DNA from: Ceratotherium simum simum
Lineage: Eukaryota > Chordata > Mammalia > Perissodactyla > Rhinocerotidae
Reading direction: 5' to 3'
Assembly: GCF_000283155.1 (NCBI RefSeq)
Contig: NW_004454181.1
Span: 23,846,124 to 23,910,123, forward strand
Length of the DNA stretch: 64,000 bases
Positions 1-64,000 of this stretch are shown piece after piece. Position 1 is the first letter of the stretch. The number at the start of each line of letters is the position of its first letter. The notes below the pieces were generated by a model. It ran no database searches. It saw only the letters and a list, made by a program, of their open reading frames with translations, and was not told the origin of the DNA. The translations under genes were made by a program, and so were the position numbers.

Positions 1-19
1 GACCTGGCTGCTCTCCTCT

Positions 20-210
20 GCAACTCACTGACCCGGTGGCCTTCAGTGGGACAGTTGTCTTTTTGGATATCAATTTCCTCATTTAAAAAACATAATAATT
101 TTTGCTTTACACATTTGACAGGATTGTTTTGTGAGAGTAAAAAGAATTCAAATATGTGAGAGTACCAGGAAGTGTGAGCATTTCACAGGTGCTCAAAATT
201 ATTTACTTAA
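20..210 (+). repeat. MIR-like SINE remnant
   Basis: It has atttcctcatttaaaaaaca, then gtgagagtaaaaagaattc and caggtgctcaaaattattt. The order is that of the MIR 3' half, but it is weakly conserved. Confidence 0.45.
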
Positions 211-225
211 GCTGATATCTTAGGA

Positions 226-394
226 CAGTGGCTCTCAAACTTGAGCATGCGTCAGAACCACCTGGAGGGCTTTAAAAACAGATGACAGAGTTTCTAGATT
301 CAGTGGGTCTGGGGTAAGACCTGAGAATTTGCCTTTCTAACAAGTTTCTAGGTGATGTGCTACTGGTCCAGACACCACACTTTGAGAATCACTC
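226..394 (+). mobile_element. hAT-type MITE (MER-like)
   Basis: The left end cagtggctctcaaacttgag pairs with the right end ctttgagaatcactc as imperfect terminal inverted repeats. The middle has cagaaccacctggagggctt and gagaatttgcctttctaac, typical of the short Charlie-related mammalian elements. Flanking 8-bp words tcttagga and acctagga could be the diverged target duplication. Confidence 0.75.
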
Positions 395-864
395 ACCTAG
401 GAGATCCCAAAACAAAATATGTGATGTCTAGAAACAAACCCAGGAAAAGAGTAAACAGTTTTGATGCAGTAGGTAAACACAAAAAGAGAAGAAAACTATT
501 GGGGATGGAGATCTGCTCTGAACCAGACACTGTGTAGGTGAATACCCCCCCCACCCCAGCCCTGTGATAAAGGGTTCACTTTCCCTGGTTTTCAGAGGTG
601 ACCCTCGGAGGAGTTCAATGGCTTACAGGAGCCATGTGGCCAGTAAGTCGGCAGAGTTGGAACTCAAATATAGGTTTCTGTCTCCAAAGTTCACTCTGTT
701 TGTTTCACTGTGACAAAGAACAGGCAAGAAAGTCACTTGTGAATAAGGCACAAAGTCATAACCACGCAAGAATGCAGAACGCTATTGCTGTTCTCACCAC
801 CAGTTAATACTGGTCTTACAGTCCAGTGCACGGAGAGTGTGATTTCTACAGAGGCAGTATGTCA

Positions 865-1078
865 CAGCCTGGAGTACAAAGGCCAGGGCTGGATGTCCTG
901 ACTCTGCTTTTACTAGCTGTATGTCCTTGCCAAATTATCTACCCTCCCTGGTCTGCAGTGTCCTTATCTAAAAAATGTGGAAAATAATCATGTCCACCTT
1001 ATGTGGTTGTTAGGAGGACTAAATGAAATAATGTGGGTTTTTAGCATAGCACCTAGCACATACTGCATGCTGAAATGT
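865..1078 (+). repeat. MIR SINE
   Basis: It follows the MIR order: tactagctgtatgtccttgcc, then ctggtctgcagtgtcctta, aggaggactaaatgaaataa and agcacctagcacatactgc. Confidence 0.75.
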
Positions 1079-2099
1079 TACTACTACAATTGCTGATAAG
1101 AACAAGAGGGAGCAAGAGAAAAATGAGAGAAACCCTGATTGGCTTAGCTATTTAAAAGGCGTGAACAGAATAAATTTGGAGGTCTCAAATAAATTTTTTC
1201 TGACCTCGCCGATTGTGGCTGAGAGATACTTCCCCAAACTCCTCTATTCTTCCTCAGGGGAACAGAAAAGAAAAGCCAAAGTGAAAATCAAGGGAGGGCA
1301 TCCAATTGGGCCCATCATGGAGTCTTCAGACCAGCTTTTACTGGACAGAAGGACAGGCCTGGCAGAGAGGAGGAAACGGGGGAGGGCTGGCAGCTGAGGC
1401 ATCCAGAGGTAACTTTGGTTACCTTTGGTTAACAAACTTTGGTTTGTTACTGAGGAACCAGTGACCCATCACTGACTGCTGGCTATTGAGGGACTTGCTC
1501 TCAGGATGATCATGCCATTGTTCTGCCAAGACCACTGGCCTTTTACTAAGGGAATCGCATTACATGGGGTGAAGGTAAAGATGAATGCTGGTGGAGGGGA
1601 ATAGTTCATAGCTGTTGCCATGGGGATGACCTTAAGGGCTTGGTGGAGGTTCCCATGGAAACCAGTCTCCAGATGCAGCATTAACTATCCAGCTCTCTAT
1701 CTTTCATCAATGGAACTTCCCAAAGTGAGAAGTAGTAGAGGGAGGTGAAAGGGTAGAAGAACTTTACATTCTTCAACTCACTAACCATCTTCCCAGGTAT
1801 CTCAAAAGCCACCTTCCTAGGGAAGATTGTCTTTATTCTATCTCCTTTTTTCTTTTGAATTCCCTTTGCATGGCTCTCCTGGCCATGATGACTCCTCCCG
1901 ACTTGAGATGAGACAATGAGATTTAAAAATGGTTTCTACCTCCTGAACAGAACTCAACATCAACCTGAGACTTGGCATATACTTCATCTCAAAGACCCAG
2001 CCTGGAGTCTTCAGTTTCTATGAGTTAAGCTGTGGTGGTCCCTTTCCTGCACGTGGTGGCTGGATTCTTCTTGTGTTGCCTTTTGTTGTTTTTCTACTC

Positions 2100-2570
2100 A
2101 AGTACCTTCATGATCTCCCAATGCCCACTGAGTCAACCCACACTCTTCCCCTTGTCATTTCCTCCCCAACTTATCCCTGACTACTCCTCAACCCAAGCCC
2201 TCTACAAAAATCATCAGTGTTTTCTCAGTCTCCTCTCACACCTTACTTATTTCCATCATCATTCTATTTTTTATAATTTAGAAATTCCTGGGCTGCCTTT
2301 TTCTCTATTTGGTATGGCCACTTTTCAAGTTCTACATCCTTCTTGAGGGCTAGACAAACTCATGTTAGCCTCTTGCCTGAACCATACAATTTAGACTCCT
2401 TGACTCTATGCCATTTTTTTTTACTATTCTCTGTTATTGTTTTTTCTACTCCATAAAATGTTAAGATCCTTGGGGACACGGATCAAATCTTTTACTTCTC
2501 AATGATTCCCTAAATACTTAAAACAATTCAGGCATTCAGTGGCTTCTCAAAACTGCTTCAGTTTATTGAA
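2100..2570 (+). repeat. weak L2-like LINE region
   Basis: This pyrimidine-rich stretch contains ttaagatccttggggacacg and ends taaatacttaaaacaattcagg, which could be an old L2 3' end. No frame or clear domain is seen. Confidence 0.4.
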
Positions 2571-3237
2571 GATTTTATAGCAGTTGTGCATGGTGTTATT
2601 TCAAGCATAGTGAGCGATATAAAGATGGAGTGGACTCACCCCTGTTACACAGATAACCATTATACGAGGCAGAGTAAACCATAAAAGAAGCGGAAACTAA
2701 ATTCTACAGGAGGAGGAAAGAACAGTTAAAAAGGGGAGTTCATATCTGTTATGGGGAGAAAGAAATGACACCTTGGAAAAAGTAACATTTGATACAGGTT
2801 TTGGAGGGGGCTAAGGATTTAGAGGTGCAGAATGGAAGGGAGCACTCTAGAGAAAAGAGTGATTCAGGGTGGTTTGGCTGAAATGGAAGGTGCAGGAGAG
2901 GGAGTATTGGGCAAGTGACTAGAAAGTTAGGTTGGATCTAGGGTGCACCTAACACTAGGGAAGAAATTCATATTGATGGAGCCACAAATGACTGAGCAGG
3001 GAAGTGACAACTCAGCAGTCTGCCTTGGGAAAACTGATCTTGCAGTTAAACTATCACCTGTGTTGGATGATGATCAACGGAAATCACAAGACTGAGATGA
3101 ATAGGGTTGAGGGAGCTGGATCCAGAAACCTGAACAAAAAATGTCTTAAGATGTTGGATTTTGGACTCCTCATCTTTTCAGCAGCAACAATACTAAATTA
3201 TGGGGTCCAATAGGCATCTGTTGGGCAGGACCAGCTA

Positions 3238-57200
<53,963 letters not shown>

Positions 57201-57247
57201 TTAGTGGATAGAAGATGCTGTAAACAAGCTGTCAGATGGCTCCAAAA

Positions 57248-57345
57248 CTAATTCATCCACTAGTCCATCCAACTGTTCATCCATCCTACCCATCTATGCA
57301 TCCCACTCACTCATTCATCTGTCCAACCCACCCATCCATCTGTCT
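57248..57345. repeat. CATC-rich imperfect tandem repeat
   Basis: Repeated CCATC, TCATC and CCCACC words about 60 bp upstream of the exon 3 acceptor on the gene strand. Confidence 0.85.
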
Positions 57346-57349
57346 AATC

Positions 57350-57610
57350 CAATGTTTATTAGGTGCCTATTCTATGCCAGATGTTTGTCATGGTTATTAA
57401 TTATAAATGTACACAAAGTATTTTCATATGTTATCTCATCTCATCTCTGCAACTACCCTGATCAGGTAGGAAAGAGATGACCGAATCATATTTTTAAGGA
57501 GAAAAACCAAGTCTTAGGAAGTTAATCAACATGTCCAAGGTAGTGCAGCTAGGATGTGTCTGAGTTGGGCAGATATCTGAACCCCGATCCAGTGATCTTT
57601 GCATGACACT
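57350..57610 (-). repeat. MIR SINE
   Basis: Antisense order: attctatgccagatgtttgt, taccctgatcaggtaggaa and agttgggcagatatctgaac. Confidence 0.7.
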
Positions 57611-58246
57611 GCCCATCACTTCAAGGCAAAGCATAAAAAGATGCTATAAGTAGAAGGAGATTGGCAAGCTTGCTGCTGATACAAGTTTAAGAAAACAAGT
57701 GTTGGTTTTCCCAGCCTAGCCCTTAGCTTTCAGTGCACATTTCTCTGCTGACGTTCATTTTGGGTTTGTACATTCTGCCGGCTGAATTTTCAGGCTCCCC
57801 AGTGTATCGGCCATAGTAATAGCTTAGCTGTGTGAACAACCCCACAGGAGCCATTTTGTAAGATCCCAGTGGAGGCACAATCCTGGTTTGGGATTGGTTA
57901 CACTGCTGGTTAGAATATAATGCTAAAAAGACCAAGGTTTTGGGGCATAACTCCAGGTCAGTCAGCTACTAAACTTTATTTCAATATATAATACAGGATG
58001 AGGGCTCATAGTCTTTGCCCCAGTCATGTGATCAGCCCCAGTGCCATCCCCAACATCTGAAATTACCCTCCTGATATGGATGGTAAGGCAGACAAGTCAT
58101 CCTCATTGCAGTAACGGTGTTTTAGAGTGCTTTGCAGTCCTTTCATATGTATTAGGCTATTTAGTTCTCACACAACCCTGTGACTTTGGTATTATAATTT
58201 TTTTTTTTTTCAGATGAAAAGCTAATGCTCTTATAGCCTCTTCTCT

Positions 58247-58502
58247 CTCTCTCTTTTTTTTTTTTTGATGAGGAAGACCAGCCCTGAGCTAACGTCTGAT
58301 GCCAATCCTCCTCTTTTTTGTTGAGGAAGATTGGCCCTGGGCTAACATCCATGCCCATCTTCCTCTACTTTATATGTGGGACACTTACCAGAGCATGGCT
58401 TGATAAGCAGTGCATAGGTCCACACCCGGATCTGAACCCATGAACCCCGGGCCACTGAAGTGGAGCATGCAAACTTAACTACTACACCACCGGGCTGGCC
58501 CC
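58247..58502 (-). mobile_element. ERE SINE
   Basis: Minus-strand copy: two ttagctcaggg-type tail units, an aagtagaggaagatgggcatgg body and a ggccagcccggtggtgtagt head. It is flanked by cctcttctct (58237-58246 and 58503-58512). The structure matches the copy in intron 5 at 43845. It is in the same sense as GRIA1. Confidence 0.9.
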
Positions 58503-59394
58503 CCTCTTCTCTTTTTACCACATCACCTGCTTCCAAGACCCCACATTGCCTTGTACCTGGGATCTCAAATTATGCTACATAAGCATTGCCCAAATGTGTT
58601 CCATGTAACATTAGTCCCACAAGACGCTCCTTAAAAAAGAAAAGGCTTCTTTGGTCAAATAAATTTGGGAAATGGTGCACACCTTTTCTTCATCTTGAAG
58701 GTTCATACTGCGCATGAACTATATAAAAGATTGTGAGGAATCCTGTTCAGATTTAACCCAGATTTTGTCAAATCTATTTGCCCCCAGGACCCTTTATTGG
58801 TGAATACCTTTAACTTGTTGTTGAAGACCTTCGGGTCATGCTTCACTAAAAATGCAGTTAACCCCTGGTACCCAGTTGTCTAGTGTGAGTCTCAGTTCTC
58901 AGTCAGTCCCTAGAGATAATGGGCTTGAAAGATCATGGTCTCTTAAAGATTGCACCTGAACCACACAAGTCATCCGTCCATCTCCCACTGAAACCAGCAT
59001 ACCATCTACAGGAAACCGGGCAGGTGCTCATTAACATCTGCTTGCGTACTTGTAGTTACTGGGCACTCACTACCTCTCAAGGTGCCCAGTCCCTGACTGA
59101 TCACTCTTTGAAATCAGATCCTCATGGAATCCCTGCTCTTGACCCACTCCACCCCCTCCTGGTATCTGAAGGTGGTCCTCATGGACTCTAGCTTTACGGT
59201 GTTTGGTTTTCAGCAGTGAAATCTATTTTCCACCCGGAAGACAGAGGGATCTTTTTAATTAAAAAATAAAAACAAAACAAAACAAACAAAACACATTGTT
59301 TCTCTTCCTTGTGGAAAACTTCTCAAGAGATTTGAGGTTTCCCATTGCACACGGGAAAACCCCCCAAACATCTGACCATGACTCAGAGCCTGAA

Positions 59395-59895
59395 TAAACT
59401 GGCCGTGTGATCCCTCCTACCCTACACCATTCTTCTTGCTCCCTGCTCGAGCCACGTTGGCCTCTATTTTGTTCCTCAGGGCTCCAATCTCATCCTGCCT
59501 GGAAGATTCTGCACCAGCTGTTTCCTTCCTCTGCCTGCAATGCTCTCCCCTTACCTCTTTGCACTCCTTTTCAGCAGTTATATCTCAGCTCAAATCTCAG
59601 CTCCTTGAACAGGCCTTCCTCCATCATCTCTTCTAAATAGTGACTCCACCCTCCCTTATCCCCTAAAAGTCTCTTTCACAATATTTCTCATATTTCTGTC
59701 ATAGTTCTCATACTTTAATTATTATCATTTGAAATCATTTTATTTTTTCACTTGTATATATCTGAGGCTGCTCAGGTCAATGTTAATTCCCTGAAAATAG
59801 GAGTCTCATTTGTGCCCCAAAGCAAGCATAGTGCCCGGGACATGGTAGGTGATTAATAAATACTTGTTGAATGAATGAATGAATGAATGAGTGCT
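59395..59895 (+). repeat. L2 LINE 3' end, long copy
   Basis: It runs from ttccttcctctgcctgcaat through atctcagctcaaatctcagc, gaacaggccttcctccatc and cataggtgcccgggacatgg-like words to aataaatacttgttgaatg. It ends in a GAAT tandem tail at 59866-59888. Confidence 0.85.
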
Positions 59896-60758
59896 TGATG
59901 AGAGGGTCAGATGACCCACAGTAGGGGATGAGGAGGAGCTGGACCCAAACAGAGATGACTGTTGGGTCACCCTGGACCTGCTCCCTGTTCTGGGTAGGTG
60001 TCTTCTGAAGTAGCTATTTATCCTTCACCGCTCATGCTGTTTTCTCTTTCACTCTAATGAGGACACTCTGTTTGCTGAGACAATAGGCACTGTCTTTAAA
60101 TGTCTATTGTAATTGCCAGAATCAAGATTTCCATAAATATAGATTTCTCCACCAGGAAGCATACACTGTATATTATTCTCCCCATGTTAAACGTAAATTT
60201 GTCAAAAAGCACAATCCATCTTACTAGGTGAAGTGTATATGAGGAGCACATAAACTCTGTTAAAATATTATAATATGCTCTCTACGGTATTTTTAGGATC
60301 TCTTCTCCCCTTGCTGCAACGAAATATTACCCTGTGGGATATAAATCTTACATTCCAGATCTATTCCCTTGTGTCATCTACTTGGTTTCACACCTATAGT
60401 GGGGCCTCTGGGGTCCTCATGGCTGGCGTTTCTTGCTAGAACTTTAGAAGTAGGGGAGGAAAGGATGAGACAGAGGTGCAAGAAATGGGAATAGGTGGAC
60501 ATGATCAAACACTTGGACACGCAAGAGGCTGAGATTCTTTTTCCCCCTCAAGTTATCGCCCCAATTTTCCCGGTTGCTAACTCTCTTCCCTTAAACTGAG
60601 TGTTTTATCCTCTATGGCTAAGAGGGTACAATTTACCCACTGCTCCCTAAAGGAGCATGGCTGGGAGGTGTCTGGCCTGGAGTGGATCCTGGCGCCCAGA
60701 GTCACTCAGCATCTGACTTTAAGCTGACTCCTCACTTCAGCTAAGCCTGAGCAGCAAC

Positions 60759-60825
60759 AGAAAGAGAGAGAGAGCGAGGAGAGAGAAGAGAGAGAGGGAG
60801 GGGAGACAGAGAAGGAGAAAGAGAC
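60759..60825. repeat. GA-rich microsatellite
   Basis: AGAGAG and GAGGA words, nearly all purine, with a few C interruptions. Confidence 0.95.
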
Positions 60826-60954
60826 TCTGTAGGCCCAAGGCCTGTGGGAGAATGCAGTCCTTGGTTAAAGGTTGAGAAGTATAATTAGTTGCAGGGCATT
60901 TCTTTAAATCTGTTCACAACAAATATTCAATCAGAAGGGAAAATGTGTTCTTGT

Positions 60955-61140
60955 AGAGGAAGTACTGGACTAGACGCCAGACGACCTGGAGGATGCTCTT
61001 TTCCGTCTTATCACAACACAGCACTTATGTGACCTTGAGCAAATCCCATCTTCTCCCTGGGCCTCAGTGTTCTCATCTGTAAAATGATGGTTTTGATTCC
61101 ATAATATCTAACGTCTCTTCAGGCTCCAGTATTCTACATT
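60955..61140 (+). repeat. MIR SINE remnant
   Basis: It has gcacttatgtgaccttgagc, cctgggcctcagtgttctca and tctgtaaaatgatggttttg. Confidence 0.7.
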
Positions 61141-61599
61141 CTAGTGTAATTAATTGAAAAATGGTTACTAATTGGCAACACTTTAGTTATTTGCTGGTCA
61201 AGCTTTTAGCAACCTCCAGTGTACTTTTTTAAACCCAGAAATCAGATAAAAGATCTGAGTTCTTGGATCTGACTGTAACAGGATCCCAGCACTAAATCTA
61301 GCTGCACTTGGAGTCTTGAGTTTTATTTAGGATACAATATTAACCTGCTGTGTGAGTTAGTTACCTAGTAGAGAGTAGGTGAGAGGAGGCAAGTCAGAAA
61401 GGGGGCTAGAGTTGGAGACGGTATCGTCAGATAGGGCAAGCAGGAGGGAAGCAATGGGAACATTCAGAAGCAGGCTCAGAGCTCTGCTGTGCACTGGTCT
61501 CATCAGAGATGCTCACGCTGACACTGAATCAGAGTAGGCTGGACTATGTGCGATATCTTCCATTTAGGAAAGCAGTGGTGCATATACTGCCTCTGAGAG

Positions 61600-61800
61600 T
61601 AATAATTAAGAGCTGACATTTGAGTACTTATGAAGTGCCAGACACCATGCCAAGAACATTTCCTTGTGTTAACTCCTTTCATGCTATGGGTAGGTTACAA
61701 ATTGGGAAACGAGGTCCAGGATCAGCACAAGGCAAAGCCGAGATCTGAACTCCACCAATCCGACCACACGGCTTGAGCGCTTGACCTCTGTGATGTGCCA
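61600..61800 (-). repeat. MIR SINE remnant
   Basis: Antisense words: gaagtgccagacaccatgcc, gtgttaactcctttcatgct and gccgagatctgaactccac. The middle is deleted. Confidence 0.65.
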
Positions 61801-63214
61801 CTCCCCCCACACCGCCACTGCCCCCACAATGTTGGAAAGAAACAGTCTCGGTACGTGGGTCAGCTTCAGTTTCTAGGAAATCCTCTCATGTAGCACACTA
61901 CCTTTCCCTGATGCCAGATAAAGAGGCCTTACTGCATCAGAGTCTATTGACATTAAACAAGACAAAACTGGGTGGTGTGCTCATGCATCCCCCTGTCGTC
62001 CCTGGGAATCATGAAGAGCAGATATACACATCTGTTCTTGTACTGGTCCATCCATCAGCATGTCCACCCATCCATTCACCACCCTACCCCACCACTCGTG
62101 AGACATTGTGTTAGGCAGTGGAGATGCAATGGTAACTAGGCAAGCCCCAACCTCAAGGACTGTCACCTTGACAGTGGGAGAGACCGACTAACCAGGCAAT
62201 AACACTTCAGTATAAGTGCTATGGCCGGGATGAGTTCAGGATTCAGGCAGGGACACCTAACCCCAGCCTTTGGGGTCCTCAGAGGAGGCTTTCAAGAGGA
62301 AGTGCCAGCTTCAACACTGAAAGATAAGCAGGGATCAGCCAGCAGCGGGGTATGGTGCAGTTGCGTGTGCATAAAGACCATTCCAGGGAGAAGGAACAGC
62401 GCCAGCAAAGACCTGGCAGAGAGAGAAAAGACACTGCTCATGCAGGGAGCCCTGCCAAAGTGTTAGATTCCGAGGCCCCTGCCTCCAAGAGATTCTGTAG
62501 CAGGATGTGTCCAACAATCAGAGCGAGTGAAAAACGAGGCCAGGAACTCCCTCTCGGGGAGTCAGGAGGGTGGGAGCTGCGAGGGCAGGAAAACCCACAC
62601 ACTGCGAGAGGCGGCTGTCCAATGCTATCCGCGGTTCACTCAAACCTCTTTGATAATCACTCCTGGTGAAGGCACCATCCACTTAGTATCAATAAATCTC
62701 CCAGCCCTGACAGCTGTCTCCCAGGAAGGGAACTCCTGGTATTAGCAACTCTTTTTATTGTCACTTCACTTAAGGCTTCTCACACCAACATTTCTCCTTG
62801 GCTCCTGGCTTCAGTCCCTGGAAATGTGGCAGCCTCGTTGTAAATAGTGGATAACGAGGTGACAGGACAGCTTCATTTTGCGGGAAGAAGATGGAAGGTG
62901 TGTGGGTGGGGGGGGGGACTTTTAGACACCTTCCTTCTCCCCGAATAATTCTGTCCTTATTGATAGGAACAACATTCTTGATCTGACTCTAACCTTGACA
63001 TCAAATGTGCTTTATTTCTGTCACTCAGAGGACAATAAGAGTGCCCCTCCATCCCCTTATACTCTCTTGCATCCAAATCTAATACTGACATGCAGTGAAT
63101 TACCAAAACAGATATAAATTGTCCCCATCCCCTCTAAACAACACCATGGTTATTTAGGATTCTGAGACATGTCCAGGGCTTCCCTGTCATTTACTAGATA
63201 AAACGTTTATCATT

Positions 63215-63680
63215 CATTTATTAAATTCAACAAATATTTATTGAGCATCAGAAACTAATATTGCTAGAAAATCAGGATACAGCGATGACACAGGGCAGAC
63301 GTGTTTTCCGCCTTTACAGAGCTTACACAGAGTACAGTAAGTTTTACGTCAAGGGAAAGAGAGGATAATTTGAGAGAGTGATGAGGGGATTAACCATAGA
63401 ATAAATGAGCATAACTACTATTTTAGCCGGTGTTTACTGAGCACTTACTACAGGCCAGGCACGGTGCTGAGCACCTGGTGTCTATATCCAGGTAGTGGGA
63501 CCAGTTTATACAAAGGCAATGAAGTGAGAGACAGGAGGGGACCTTAGAGAAACTCCAGAAAAGCCAATACGACTGGGGCAGGGGATGGGCACAGAGTTGG
63601 AGGTGGGTGGGGACCAGATTACCAAGGACCTTGCTGGGACTGGAGAAGTTCAGCCACTGCGTCACCCGTCAACGTTGCAT
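63215..63680 (-). repeat. antisense L2 end with linked module and MIR-like piece
   Basis: It has attcaacaaatatttattga and gcctttacagagcttacaca, then a MIR-like ttactgagcacttactacag and gccaggcacggtgctgagca. The linked words aaggaccttgctgggactgg follow. Confidence 0.6.
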
Positions 63681-64000
63681 TTCACTTTGGCTTTGGATTC
63701 ATCTCAAGTTCCCAGACCTCTCTTCACCCTGCCCTAGAGCCCAGTTGGCACATGGCAGTAAAGGAAGATGCGGAAGAGGAGCCATCCTCCCCTGCTCAGA
63801 TTTGCATATTTATTATAAAACACGAGATTAATTACCACTGAAAGCCAATGAGATGTGACATTGTATATAAGGCTAAGAATTAGATGAAGGTTGGGTTCAT
63901 TGGTCCTGGAATTAGACTCACCTTGTAGGCTGACATATAAAACCAGGGGCAGGGAGAAGGACAAACAGATTGACAAATCACAGGTTCTGCTGCAAAACTC

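Noticed and set aside
59866..59888. A possible direct-repeat array (GAAT units).
   Set aside because: It is the usual tandem tail of an L2 3' end. No CRISPR-like repeat-spacer arrangement exists anywhere in the window.

Overview
This window is mammalian genomic DNA: long introns, small exons with GT/AG borders, and many SINEs, LINEs, LTRs and DNA-transposon relics. Several copies of a tRNA-derived SINE with a GGGGCCGGCCC-type head and a CTTCCTCAGCAAAAAG-type tail match what I know as the equine repetitive elements (ERE). I therefore infer a perissodactyl (horse, rhinoceros or tapir lineage). I cannot name the species. No prokaryotic operons, CRISPR arrays or phage are present.

Only one gene can be supported. 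Eight consecutive coding exons of GRIA1 (AMPA-type ionotropic glutamate receptor subunit GluA1) lie on the minus strand, so transcription runs from high to low coordinates. By the usual mammalian numbering these are exons 3 to 10: 56942-57181 (240 bp), 53846-54030 (185), 48475-48528 (54), 26838-26999 (162), 24368-24535 (168), 16415-16519 (105), 4217-4327 (111) and 3307-3513 (207). They join without a frameshift or stop into 410 whole codons plus two leading bases (1232 nt). They encode most of the amino-terminal domain from about residue 75 and the first part (S1) of the ligand-binding domain to about residue 484. Residue numbers follow the human precursor from memory. Five N-glycosylation sequons and both conserved amino-terminal-domain cysteines fall where GluA1 is expected to have them. 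The signal peptide, exon 2, pore, membrane helices, flip/flop exons and C-tail lie outside the window.

Layout from the right edge (5' side of the gene): part of intron 2 (57182-64000), exon 3, intron 3 (2.9 kb), exon 4, intron 4 (5.3 kb), exon 5, intron 5 (21.5 kb, the largest, with three L1 fragments and several nested insertions), exon 6, intron 6 (2.3 kb), exon 7, intron 7 (7.8 kb), exon 8, intron 8 (12.1 kb, with a MaLR LTR, a tRNA-Glu/RTE composite SINE and hAT MITEs), exon 9, intron 9 (0.7 kb), exon 10 and part of intron 10 (1-3306). I saw no promoter, CpG island, polyadenylation site of the gene, RNA gene or second protein-coding gene. The other open frames examined are chance frames or pieces of L1 ORF2 and SINEs.

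I found no undescribed biological system. The observations most worth a second look are: a tandem GTAGTG splice donor at exon 4 that could add one valine; a perfect inverted repeat at the 5' junction of an L1 insertion; a triple tandem AGGTCA nuclear-receptor-type site in intron 8; and repeat-free, AT-rich intronic blocks with homeodomain, POU and SOX-like words that could be conserved regulatory elements. All repeat family names are from recognition by eye, and repeat edges are approximate unless target-site duplications are given.
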